This document shows, piece after piece, positions 53,643-61,823 of a DNA stretch of 64,000 nucleotides. Positions within the stretch are counted from its first letter, which is position 1, and every line of letters starts with the position of its first letter. The notes under the pieces are model-generated. The model saw nothing but the letters and a program-made list of their open reading frames with translations, was not told where the DNA came from and did no database searches. The DNA comes from Cohnella pontilimi (lineage in GTDB: Bacteria > Bacillota > Bacilli > Paenibacillales > Paenibacillaceae), in NCBI RefSeq assembly GCF_005049045.1, contig NZ_SUPK01000005.1, positions 248,001 to 312,000 on the forward strand. Direction: 5' to 3'. Made by a program: the position numbers and the translations under genes.

Positions 53643-54917
53643 ATGGATACGCTATTTCATGCAAGTGATCTACATCAACTAGTTTTTGATTCTCTCTTCG
53701 AACCGGCAGTGATTATTAATAGGGATGGGATCATTAAGTCGGTCAATCCAGCCTGGCGGCAATTTCCGTGGTTTGATGACGAAACATTGGAAAATTACTT
53801 GGATCAAAGCTACTTGGAGCTTTATCAGGATCAGGAAAATCTTCTAGCGGGCATTACCCGGGTGCTCCAGGCAACGGAAATGACATATAACCAGAAGGTT
53901 ATTCACGGTGCATACTCTTTTACTGTGAATATTATGCCGTTAAAGAATCAAGGATCTGAAGTCATAGGTGCACTCATCGTGTATATGAATACGACCGAAC
54001 AAACTAAACTGGAAGAAATATTTGTAACGGGCGCGAAGCAATTCAGGCTAATTGCCGAGCATTCCAATGACATGATCACGGTGACAGATGCCACAGGCAA
54101 TGTCGAGTATGTATCTCCCTCGCATGAGGTGATTTTGGGTTATATTGATCAGTCAAACATCTTTGATTCCGTCCATCCAGAGGATGCCGTTCGTTTCAAA
54201 CGTTTGAGCAATGAGATATTAGAAACAAAGGAGTCCCGCAAATTAGAGCTGCGTAAAAAACACAGGAACGGCAATTGGATTTGGGTGGAGACTGTTTGTT
54301 CACCTGTTTTGTCAGATGAGAATAAGGTGCAAAATCTTGTTTTTATCACAAGAGAAATTACCGACAGGAAGCAGCTGCAAAATGAACTAGAGAGGATGGC
54401 TTACTATGATTTCTTAACGGGACTGTATAATAGGCGGAGAATGAGAATGGCGATGGATGAGGTACTTGAATCGTCTGCGAAGAATGATGAACAATTTGCA
54501 ATCCTTATTATGGATTTAGATAAATTCAAGTGGATTAATGACTCGCATGGGCATGATGCTGGAGATCTTGTATTGAAGGAATTCGCTAACCGCCTTTTGA
54601 GTTGTAAAGGTGATACGGAAATTGTGGGTCGTTTGGGCGGCGATGAATTTTGCGTTGTGATGAATGCCGTTCATGGGAGGGAATCTATCCATCAATTCAT
54701 CCATCGTTTTCAACAGGCGCTGATCGAGCCCTATACGTTTCCAAATACGGATGAAAGCATCCTGATTAAATCGAGTGTCGGATATGCGTTATATCCGAGT
54801 CATGGTGACTCCGTTAAGAGTCTTTTAAAATATGCGGACAATGCACTTTATAAGGAGAAACGTATGCCTTTTAATGGAAAGGCAACAAAACGATTGAGGA
54901 AAAAAGTTAATCTGTGA
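53643..54917 (+). CDS. PAS-PAS-GGDEF diguanylate cyclase
   Basis: A 424-residue cytoplasmic protein. PAS 1 is at about 5-115 (VFDSLFEPAVIINRDGIIKS), PAS 2 at about 125-245 (FRLIAEHSNDMITVTDATGN, with the PAC motif VFITREITDRKQLQNELER), and the GGDEF domain at about 260-415. The cyclase signature is intact (DLDKFKWINDSHGHDAGD, GRLGGDEFCVV). The inhibitory RxxD site is not kept (CKGD instead). It should make cyclic di-GMP in response to a small molecule or redox cue. ATG 53643 lies nine bases after AGGGTG; an in-frame GTG at 53631 overlaps that site. Confidence 0.9.
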   Translation: MDTLFHASDLHQLVFDSLFEPAVIINRDGIIKSVNPAWRQFPWFDDETLENYLDQSYLELYQDQENLLAGITRVLQATEMTYNQKVIHGAYSFTVNIMPLKNQGSEVIGALIVYMNTTEQTKLEEIFVTGAKQFRLIAEHSNDMITVTDATGNVEYVSPSHEVILGYIDQSNIFDSVHPEDAVRFKRLSNEILETKESRKLELRKKHRNGNWIWVETVCSPVLSDENKVQNLVFITREITDRKQLQNELERMAYYDFLTGLYNRRRMRMAMDEVLESSAKNDEQFAILIMDLDKFKWINDSHGHDAGDLVLKEFANRLLSCKGDTEIVGRLGGDEFCVVMNAVHGRESIHQFIHRFQQALIEPYTFPNTDESILIKSSVGYALYPSHGDSVKSLLKYADNALYKEKRMPFNGKATKRLRKKVNL

Positions 54918-54946
54918 GGACATTTTTCCGGTTGTGGAGGGACAAA

Positions 54947-55324
54947 ATGCATTTTAGTAGACGGGAAGAAGCATTTCGTTATGAATTTCGCGAACCATTA
55001 AAGGGCGAGTTTCAAATTACGAAAATGAATGGGAAGATGATAGAAAGTCATTTTGGCGACATGGAGATTATTGACGTAAGCCTGCATGGTGCCAAAATAT
55101 TTACCGATTACGACTTTCACATTAGCGGCAATGAAATTGAGCTGACATTGCATTTTCGAATTATGTCGATTGAATTTTCTATTCATGGGATTCTTACTCA
55201 TCAAGAGCCGCATGCGGGAGGTTTTGTTTGCGGTATTCATTTGAGTACGGATGATGCAATACGTCAACAGCTGATAGATGAACTTAAGGCGTATGCTTGG
55301 AAGTTGGTGCGGGATAAGGTTTAA
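54947..55324 (+). CDS. PilZ-domain cyclic di-GMP receptor
   Basis: A 125-residue single-domain PilZ protein. Both ligand motifs are present: RxxxR as R11-YEF-R15 and DxSxxG as DVSLHG (about residue 44). It likely reports the cyclic di-GMP level set by the adjacent GGDEF and EAL proteins. The ATG at 54947 has TGGAGG six bases upstream. An in-frame GTG at 54914 overlaps the stop of the cyclase gene and would add 11 residues, so translational coupling is an alternative. Last gene of the signalling block. Confidence 0.87.
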   Translation: MHFSRREEAFRYEFREPLKGEFQITKMNGKMIESHFGDMEIIDVSLHGAKIFTDYDFHISGNEIELTLHFRIMSIEFSIHGILTHQEPHAGGFVCGIHLSTDDAIRQQLIDELKAYAWKLVRDKV

Positions 55325-55435
55325 AAAAATGAATCTTTGATTTACTGTGCCTTCCTCACAGCCCGTCCGCTAAAGGCCGGAACGCCCTTTTTCGCTGCGG
55401 CATATAATGCTGTAGAACGACAGGAGGTGGCGGCC

Positions 55436-55948
55436 GTGATTCCGGAATTGATTTGGATTGTCGGTTTTTATATGACGGCCGCGGCAATGGCGCATCGATT
55501 GTTGAGGCAAAGCGCGGACGAGCGTCAACGTCATTATGTGCTGGTCGCGGGAAATCACCAGATGCAGATTGAATGGTACATTCGTTCGTTGCAAAGGTTT
55601 TCACGGTATACGGGGATGGATATCGGAATCACGGTCGTACTGGAAGACTCGTGTGACGAGACGGGGAAAATCACGGAGATTTTTGCCCGGGGATACGATA
55701 AGATCCGTCTGCTTCGTGCGGGCGAGCCGGCCGTCGCGGAGGTGGCCGCAGCGGAAGATGAGCAGGATGCGGCGGTGATGGAGACGGATCGGGACATAGC
55801 GATGTCTCGTGAGCGCATGCTCCGGCAAATGGCGGATCAAGGGATTGTGGCGTCGCCTCTGCAAATTGTGTGGGTGGAGCTGTCCAACCGCGAAGATCTG
55901 GCGAGGCTGCCGCTGGGTTGCCGCTATGGTGGAAATCGCATACAATAA
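55436..55948 (+). CDS. Unrecognised membrane-anchored protein upstream of comFA
   Basis: A 170-residue protein. One membrane segment lies at the N-terminus (IPELIWIVGFYMTAAAMAHR), followed by a soluble domain with HYVLVAGNHQMQIEWYIRSL and GITVVLEDSCDETGKITEIF, faintly like a nucleotide-diphosphate-sugar (GT-A) fold start but lacking a clear DxD. The C-terminus is rich in Glu and Asp. GTG 55436 lies eight bases after AGGAGG; earlier in-frame codons have no site. A terminator follows before comFA. I do not recognise the family. Confidence 0.65.
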   Translation: MIPELIWIVGFYMTAAAMAHRLLRQSADERQRHYVLVAGNHQMQIEWYIRSLQRFSRYTGMDIGITVVLEDSCDETGKITEIFARGYDKIRLLRAGEPAVAEVAAAEDEQDAAVMETDRDIAMSRERMLRQMADQGIVASPLQIVWVELSNREDLARLPLGCRYGGNRIQ

Positions 55949-55977
55949 GGACAGCATAAAAATGCATAGAGCGGGTG

Positions 55978-56030
55978 AAGCACACTCGCCATCGTCTGAA
56001 CGGACGGTTGGTGGGTGTGCTTTTATTTTT
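55978..56030 (+). terminator. Terminator between the unknown gene and comFA
   Basis: AAGCACAC and GTGTGCTT arms with an inner G/C-rich loop, then TTATTTTTG. It lies directly ahead of the comFA ribosome binding site and may limit read-through into comFA. Confidence 0.65.
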
Positions 56031-56052
56031 GGCGGTGTTGGGAGGCGAATGG

Positions 56053-58002
56053 ATGAAGGTGCTGGTGTATGCGGTAGAAACGAAAGATAGTAGACGTGCT
56101 TGGTGGTCGGTTGCTCCTGAAGTGGATAAGCGATATTGGAAGAATGTCGCTTTTCGAGAAGGTGTCGTTGCTGGTTGGGGGGAGCAGGCGGCGGCTAAGC
56201 CGGCGCGACCTGAAGGGGTGGTCGCGCTGAAGGAGCGGCTGCCGCTTGGGATCGCGGAGTCCGCTTGTTCCCGGTTGGCTGAACTGTGGAAGAGCGGCAG
56301 TTATAGTTCGTCAATGGGGGATGACATGCGGGCTGCGATTCGAGCGGCGTGGGAGGAAGCTGGAGAGGCAGAAAGGAGCGGAGCGGAATCGGAGGTAGAG
56401 TTGTGGGACCATGAGAGTGTGTCGGAGGCAGGGTTTGAGCAAGGTCGCGCATTGGCGGTTCAAGCACGGGAACTGGCAGAGCGGCTGCGCGGGAAATCTT
56501 TGTTGCAAGCCGAATTGACGGCGATGCTCGGCGATGGGCGAGGGTTCGCCGGTGAAATTATGCAAGTAATGCAGCTGGCGGCGTTGCTCGGTGCGGTGCA
56601 GATGTATCCGGCGGTGACGCCAGCGGGCTCAAAGCCGGTCCGCTTCAGGCTTCGCCATGGAGAAGGTAAGCCGGCAGCTTTGCGATGCGGTCGCTGTGGA
56701 AGCGGCGAGGAACGATTGCGGCGCACGCACTGTGCGTCTTGCGGGCGTTGGTGCGCATACTGCGAGGCTTGCTTGACCATGGGGCGATGCCGGGAATGCG
56801 CGCTGCTGATTGTGGGGCTGCCGGCGCCGGACCGGCCCTTAAATCGTGAAGGTGAGCTTCCCGCTGACAGGCTGGCTGACCGATGGAAGCTTAGTCCTGC
56901 GCAAAGCACGGCGGCTGCAGCGGCGCTTGCGTTTATGTATCGGGAGCCACGGAAACGAAGTCTGTCTCCATTTTGGAAACTTTCGTCGTCTTCGGATTCG
57001 CGGGCATTCCTGATATGGGCCGTAACAGGAGCGGGCAAAACCGAGATGATCTTTCCCTTGCTGGATGCTGTTCTTGCGGCCGGCGGCAAGGCTGCCATCG
57101 GTACACCGCGAAGGGATGTCGTGCTCGAGCTGGCTCCCCGGTTGGCCAAAGCCTTCCCGCAGTTCCGCCATACCGTCTTGTACGGGGGAAGTGAGGACCG
57201 TTTTGATGCAGGGGATTTGACGGTGGCCACCACACACCAACTGATCCGGTTCCGGCAAGCGTTCGATTTGATCGTCATTGACGAGCTGGACGCGTTCCCG
57301 TATCACAACGATCCGATGCTGCATTTTGCCGCAGCCAACTCGCGCAAGCGGGACGGCACCACGGTGTTGCTTAGCGCTACACCTCCGTCCGAGTTGCAGA
57401 AGCAAGCCAGACGCGGGAAGCTCGCCCATGCCAGAGTTCCTGTCCGGTTTCATCGCCGCCCGCTTCCGGTTCCGAAACGGCTAACCGTGCCGCCTATTAT
57501 GCGATGGCTGCAACGGCGGAGAATTCCTTCCCGCTTGTTTAAAGAGATCAAAGAATCCGTCCGGCGCGGAGCCCAACTATTTCTGTTCGTTCCATACATA
57601 CGCGAAATTGAACCGTTGGTCCAGTGCCTGCGACGGTGCGCCGTCGGTTTCGATCTGGAGCGGGACACGATAGAGGGCACTTCCTCTCAGGATCCGGATC
57701 GAGGCGGTAAAGTGACTGCTTTTCGCGATCGCAGAATTCGCATCCTTGTCACCACGACGATTCTGGAGAGGGGAGTCACGATCGCCAAGAGCGATGTATT
57801 CGTGCTGGACGCCGACAAACCGCTATTTGACGCTTCTTCACTCGTTCAGATGGCAGGCCGGGCCGGCCGTTCGGCGGACGATCCCGAGGGACTGGTATTC
57901 TTCGCGGCGTCAGCTTGGACCGCTACACAAAAGCAAGCGGCAAGGCAAATCAAAGAGATGAATGCTTATGCACGAAGGAATGGTTATTTATCGAGCGAGT
58001 AG
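56053..58002 (+). CDS. comFA: Competence DNA helicase/translocase ComFA
   Basis: ComFA is a DEAD-family ATPase that helps pull single-stranded DNA through the membrane during transformation. The zinc finger at 212-249 has nine cysteines (RCGRCGSG, HCASCGRWCAYCEAC, GRCRECA). Walker A is AVTGAGKTE (323-331) and Walker B is DELD (410-413), with LLSATPPSELQKQ and the helicase motif VI region MAGRAGRSADDPEG. At 649 residues it is longer than the B. subtilis protein, mainly in the N-terminal 200 residues. ATG 56053 has GGAGG seven bases upstream. comFC follows after 14 bases; no comFB lies between them. Confidence 0.93.
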   Translation: MKVLVYAVETKDSRRAWWSVAPEVDKRYWKNVAFREGVVAGWGEQAAAKPARPEGVVALKERLPLGIAESACSRLAELWKSGSYSSSMGDDMRAAIRAAWEEAGEAERSGAESEVELWDHESVSEAGFEQGRALAVQARELAERLRGKSLLQAELTAMLGDGRGFAGEIMQVMQLAALLGAVQMYPAVTPAGSKPVRFRLRHGEGKPAALRCGRCGSGEERLRRTHCASCGRWCAYCEACLTMGRCRECALLIVGLPAPDRPLNREGELPADRLADRWKLSPAQSTAAAAALAFMYREPRKRSLSPFWKLSSSSDSRAFLIWAVTGAGKTEMIFPLLDAVLAAGGKAAIGTPRRDVVLELAPRLAKAFPQFRHTVLYGGSEDRFDAGDLTVATTHQLIRFRQAFDLIVIDELDAFPYHNDPMLHFAAANSRKRDGTTVLLSATPPSELQKQARRGKLAHARVPVRFHRRPLPVPKRLTVPPIMRWLQRRRIPSRLFKEIKESVRRGAQLFLFVPYIREIEPLVQCLRRCAVGFDLERDTIEGTSSQDPDRGGKVTAFRDRRIRILVTTTILERGVTIAKSDVFVLDADKPLFDASSLVQMAGRAGRSADDPEGLVFFAASAWTATQKQAARQIKEMNAYARRNGYLSSE

Positions 58003-58016
58003 AGGAGGCGATCTCC

Positions 58017-58817
58017 ATGCGGTTTTCTTTGAGCCGGTGGCTGCGGCCCGAAATGAGTGAATGCACAGTTTGTGGACGAATGGCCGATGCCCGCTCGAAT
58101 GCTGTCCCGGTACCCGTGCGTCATCCCGCAGCCCGTGAAATTTTACAGCAATTATGCATGGGCTGCCGCAGCAGCATTCCGTGGATCGGAGCACCGGTGT
58201 GCCGATATTGCGGACGTCCCGAGTTTTGTCCGGACTGTCCGCGCAGACAGGACAAGCAAATGGCATTTTGCAGGTGTGCGGTGCGTTACGACGATCGGAT
58301 GAGAGACATGCTGGCCTTGTATAAGTACCGGGGAAGTGAGCGCCTTGAACCTGTTCTTGCCGCCATGCTGGCCGCGGCTTTCGAACGGGTGTGCTCGGAG
58401 TTGGGCGGACGGGACGCCGCTCACATTTTTCAAGCTGTAACCGCTGTTCCGTTGGCAGAAGAAAGACTCGACGATCGTGGATTCAATCAGGCGGAAAGAA
58501 TGGCCGTTTCCCTATCGCAATGGTATGGCGTCGCTTATTTGCCTCTGCTTCAAAGGGTTCGGCATACCGAGAAGCAAAGCCTGAAAACACGTCGCAGCCG
58601 TATTGTCGATATGAAAGGAAACTTTGTTGCGGACCGGGATGTGATGGGTCGTATCCCTTTTGCAGGCGTGTCACGGTTTCGAATTCTGCTGATCGACGAC
58701 ATTTATACGACAGGCAGTACCGTGAACGAATGTGCTCGTGCCTTGAAGGATGCGCTAGCGGAAGCCGGGGTCGCGTCCGAACCGGAAGTTTATGGCGCTC
58801 TATGGGCCAGATCCTAG
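58017..58817 (+). CDS. comFC: Competence protein ComFC (phosphoribosyltransferase-like)
   Basis: A 266-residue protein of the ComFC/GntX family needed for late DNA uptake. An N-terminal zinc-binding region has paired cysteines (CTVCGR, LCMGCR, CRYCGRPEFCPDC), then the type I phosphoribosyltransferase fold with the PRPP loop RILLIDDIYTTGSTVNECAR. The linker RYDDRMRDMLALYKYRG and the KQSLKTRRSR motif are typical. GAGGAGG lies before ATG 58017; the longer frame upstream overlaps comFA and is not ComFC-like. Confidence 0.93.
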   Translation: MRFSLSRWLRPEMSECTVCGRMADARSNAVPVPVRHPAAREILQQLCMGCRSSIPWIGAPVCRYCGRPEFCPDCPRRQDKQMAFCRCAVRYDDRMRDMLALYKYRGSERLEPVLAAMLAAAFERVCSELGGRDAAHIFQAVTAVPLAEERLDDRGFNQAERMAVSLSQWYGVAYLPLLQRVRHTEKQSLKTRRSRIVDMKGNFVADRDVMGRIPFAGVSRFRILLIDDIYTTGSTVNECARALKDALAEAGVASEPEVYGALWARS

Positions 58818-58917
58818 AACGGAAAAAATTAGGAGAAAACGATGATTTTTTCTGTGGATTTTAGTATAATAGCCCTAAAACATACTGAAACGTGTCGTTA
58901 TATAGAGGAGGATCCTC

Positions 58918-59334
58918 ATGAATTTGGCCAACTGCCCTCGCTGCGGGAAACTGTTTTCTCGCCAAGCCCGCAACGTTTGCCCGAATTGCATCGCTACCAT
59001 GGAGAAGGAATACGAAACGTGCGTCGCTTATCTGAAAGAGAATAAGCACCATTGCACGATGCATGACCTTTCGGAAGCGACCGGCGTGAGTGTCCGTCAA
59101 ATTAAGGAATTCATCCGTGAAGGACGCATTTCCATGGATGGTGCTCCCAATATGAGCTATCCTTGCGACAGCTGCGAGCAGCCGATTCGTGAAGGCCATT
59201 TATGCGAAAATTGCAAAGCGGACCTTCAGAAGCAGATGAAGCTTGCGGAATCCCTGTCGAAAGGATCGCCGCAGCAACAAGCCAACGCGGCAGGCGGAGC
59301 CTACCAAATTGGCAATCGTTTCAAAGAGCGTTAA
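58918..59334 (+). CDS. yvyF: Flagellar operon protein YvyF
   Basis: A 138-residue protein of the TIGR03826/YvyF family. Two zinc-ribbon-like cysteine pairs are visible (CPRCGKLFSRQARNVCPNC and CDSCEQPIREGHLCENCK), flanking a helix-turn-helix-like segment (MHDLSEATGVSVRQIKEFIR). It is suspected to regulate flagellar or competence genes, but this is not proven. GAGGAGGATC lies before the ATG. Same place as in B. subtilis, between comFC and flgM. Confidence 0.92.
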   Translation: MNLANCPRCGKLFSRQARNVCPNCIATMEKEYETCVAYLKENKHHCTMHDLSEATGVSVRQIKEFIREGRISMDGAPNMSYPCDSCEQPIREGHLCENCKADLQKQMKLAESLSKGSPQQQANAAGGAYQIGNRFKER

Positions 59335-59355
59335 AGATCGTTAATAAAGATTGTC

Positions 59356-59383
59356 TAAACATATAACACGAATTGACCGATAA
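59356..59383 (+). promoter_or_regulatory. SigD-type promoter of flgM
   Basis: TAAA (59356-59359), 16 bases, ACCGATAA (59376-59383), matching the flagellar SigD pattern TAAA-15/16-GCCGATAT in its CCGATA core. In B. subtilis flgM also has a SigD promoter. Confidence 0.65.
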
Positions 59384-59404
59384 TAGAGATATCTATCATC
59401 GGTC
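59376..59404 (+). terminator. Terminator-like hairpin overlapping the flgM promoter
   Basis: ACCGATAATAGA and TCTATCATCGGT pair with a single mismatch around GATA and are followed by CTTTATATTT. It would end the comF-yvyF transcript while sharing its bases with the SigD -10. Confidence 0.6.
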
Positions 59405-59429
59405 TTTATATTTGTTGAGGTGACCCATC

Positions 59430-59696
59430 GTGAAAATAAACGATATCAATCGACTGGGCGCGGTAAACCCATATCAGTCGGCCAAGAACCAGCGGACGGA
59501 GTCAAACGCGCGCAGAAGTCAGAAGGACGAGCTGCATATCTCCTCCGAGGCTATGGAAATGCTGTCCCAAGCCCAGGTCAACAGCCCGGAAAGAGCGAAA
59601 AAAATCGAGCAGCTGAAGGAAGCGGTGTCGACGGGAACTTATCAGGTAGATGCCGGCAAAGTCGCGGAGAAGATGCTTCCGTTCCTCCTTCCCTAA
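59430..59696 (+). CDS. flgM: Anti-sigma-D factor FlgM
   Basis: FlgM holds SigD inactive until the hook-basal body is complete. The 88-residue protein has the family C-terminus that binds the sigma factor (SPERAKKIEQLKEAVSTGTY, QVDAGKVAEKML) and a flexible N-terminus. It starts with GTG, preceded by GAGGTG. It is the first gene of the late flagellar run flgM-flgN-flgK-flgL-yviE-fliW-csrA. Confidence 0.93.
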   Translation: MKINDINRLGAVNPYQSAKNQRTESNARRSQKDELHISSEAMEMLSQAQVNSPERAKKIEQLKEAVSTGTYQVDAGKVAEKMLPFLLP

Positions 59697-59723
59697 CGGC
59701 AGTTTGAGATAGAAGGTGAAAGT

Positions 59724-60221
59724 GTGACAGTTCAAGCGTTAATAGGCTCCGTGGAATCTTTATTGCAGCAGCATGAAGAGCTGCTTGTTCTCGAGGAGAA
59801 GAAGCAGCTTGCGATTATGAAAGACGACACGAACCTGCTGATTGAATTGACGAACAAAGAATCCCGCCTCGTGAAACAAATCTCGGAGACCGAGAAACGG
59901 CGTGTTCAGTCGGCACGAGCGCTATTGGATCAACTGGGGATCATGAGTGATCCTAATCCTCAAGTTTCGGATATTGTCTCTTACTTAACGAGTGCAAACG
60001 ACAAACTGAAGCTTACCGAATTGACTGATCGTCTCGTCTCAATACTCGGACAACTCAAACAGCTCAACGAACTCAACCTTCGGCTCGCGGAACAAGCGCT
60101 GGAATTCAATCATTTCTCCATCGAGCTGCTGACGGGATCATTTGAGCAAGATTTTACTTATAGTAAACCTGACGCTTCAAGCGGCAAGTCGAAGGCTAAT
60201 TTATTCGATTCCAAAGCGTAG
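59724..60221 (+). CDS. flgN: FlgN-type flagellar export chaperone (YvyG)
   Basis: A 165-residue, almost wholly helical protein (SLLQQHEELLVLEEKKQLAI, LTNKESRLVKQISETEKRRV), typical of the chaperone for the hook-junction proteins FlgK and FlgL, which are encoded next. Start GTG at 59724 after AAGGTG with a five-base gap. Its stop is 16 bases before flgK. Confidence 0.9.
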   Translation: MTVQALIGSVESLLQQHEELLVLEEKKQLAIMKDDTNLLIELTNKESRLVKQISETEKRRVQSARALLDQLGIMSDPNPQVSDIVSYLTSANDKLKLTELTDRLVSILGQLKQLNELNLRLAEQALEFNHFSIELLTGSFEQDFTYSKPDASSGKSKANLFDSKA

Positions 60222-60237
60222 ACAAAGGGGTATTTTC

Positions 60238-61797
60238 ATGCGATCAACCTTCATGGGCTTGGAAACGGCCAAACGCAGCCTGTTCACCCAACAGGCTGCT
60301 CTTCAAACGACAGGGCATAACGTGGCGAATGCCAACACGGCCGGTTATTCCCGACAGACGGTGAACATGAATGCTACACGCCCTATGGAGGCTCCTGGGA
60401 TGATGCGTTCCGGGATACCTGGACAGCTTGGCACTGGCGTGGAATTCAGCTCGATTACTCGAATCCGCGAGTCGTTTTTGGACAGCCAGTTTCGGAATGA
60501 AGCCCAAGGACAAGGTGCCTGGTCCGTTCGTGCCGATACGTTGGAGAAGTTGGAGACGATTGTAAACGAGCCTTCCGATTCCGGCTTGCGCTCGGTGTTG
60601 GATAAGTTTTGGAACGCATGGCACGATCTAAGTGAGAATCCTGAAGACCTCACGGCCAGAAAGCTGGTTCGGGAGTCGGCGATATCGCTGACAGACGCCT
60701 TTAACCAAACCAGCACACAGTTGGAAAATCTAAAATCGGATTTATCGGAAAACATCGGAATTAAAGTAGCTCAAATGAATACGAGTATCCAAAGCATAGC
60801 CAATTTAACGGATCAAATCCGCCGGATTGAGTCATTGGGAGACAATGCAAACGATTTGCGCGACCAAAGGGACTTGCTGGTGGACGAGTTGTCCAAGGTG
60901 GCCAACATCAGTGTTCAAGAGACACCTGCGGGCTATCAAGTCTCCATGGGCGCGCAAGTATTGGTGGCCAATGGTACTCCCACCCTCATGACCGAGGAAG
61001 GGATTCAAGCCAGTTTTGGCGGCGACCTGACCGGCGGCGAGTTGTTTGGAATGATTGTTTCGCGAGATCAATACGTATCGGATTATCAACAACAGCTGGA
61101 CACGCTCATCAAGGGTATAGTAGAAGGCGAGGTCAAGGTAACAATCCCTGCCGGAGCGGTTCTTCCCGAAGGTACGGTTCTTGACGGGGTGACCTATTCA
61201 GATTCGGCCAGAACTTTAAAATCAGCAGTGACAGTTACCGTTAATGGTTTGAACGGTTTGCATCAGTTGGGCTATACCTCCAAAGATCCGTTGGCCGCTG
61301 CCGGAAAGTTTTTCGTATCCAAAGACGGGAGTCCTCTAACTGCCAGTAACATCCGCGTCAGCCCGGATATTATGGCTGATGCTGCCAATATCGCCTCTTC
61401 CATGCGAACGACCATGGTTGGCTCAACGGAATCTGTGGTGAAAGGCAACAAGGATTTGGCCATGCTGATCGCCCAATTTAATGATACGAAAATTAATTTT
61501 AATTCGGTGAGCTCCACCGCCACTGCCGTTCCTGGTAATCTAAACGACTATTTCCGGTCCATGGTCGGACAGCTTGGCGTTCAAACTCAAGAAGCCCACA
61601 GGCAGGCGGAGAACGCCAAAACGGTAGTAGAGCAGGTGGACGGACGGCGTCAATCCGTCAGCGGTGTTTCACTCGATGAAGAGATGGCGAACATGATCAA
61701 ATTTCAGCATGCTTATAATGCCGCAGCTAGGTTTATGACCACGATCGACCAAGTGCTGGACAGAATCATCAATAGCACGGGTGTAGTCGGCAGATAA
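60238..61797 (+). CDS. flgK: Flagellar hook-associated protein 1 FlgK
   Basis: FlgK forms the first hook-filament junction ring. N-terminal motifs (LETAKRSLFTQQAALQTTGH, NVANANTAGYSRQTV) and the C-terminal helical end (EEMANMIKFQHAYNAAARFM) are typical; the length is 520. The ATG at 60238 has AAAGGGG seven bases upstream; the frame is open to 60142, but that overlaps flgN and is not FlgK-like. Confidence 0.96.
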   Translation: MRSTFMGLETAKRSLFTQQAALQTTGHNVANANTAGYSRQTVNMNATRPMEAPGMMRSGIPGQLGTGVEFSSITRIRESFLDSQFRNEAQGQGAWSVRADTLEKLETIVNEPSDSGLRSVLDKFWNAWHDLSENPEDLTARKLVRESAISLTDAFNQTSTQLENLKSDLSENIGIKVAQMNTSIQSIANLTDQIRRIESLGDNANDLRDQRDLLVDELSKVANISVQETPAGYQVSMGAQVLVANGTPTLMTEEGIQASFGGDLTGGELFGMIVSRDQYVSDYQQQLDTLIKGIVEGEVKVTIPAGAVLPEGTVLDGVTYSDSARTLKSAVTVTVNGLNGLHQLGYTSKDPLAAAGKFFVSKDGSPLTASNIRVSPDIMADAANIASSMRTTMVGSTESVVKGNKDLAMLIAQFNDTKINFNSVSSTATAVPGNLNDYFRSMVGQLGVQTQEAHRQAENAKTVVEQVDGRRQSVSGVSLDEEMANMIKFQHAYNAAARFMTTIDQVLDRIINSTGVVGR

Positions 61798-61823
61798 ATT
61801 TGATTGAGGAAGGGGAGCGTTTT

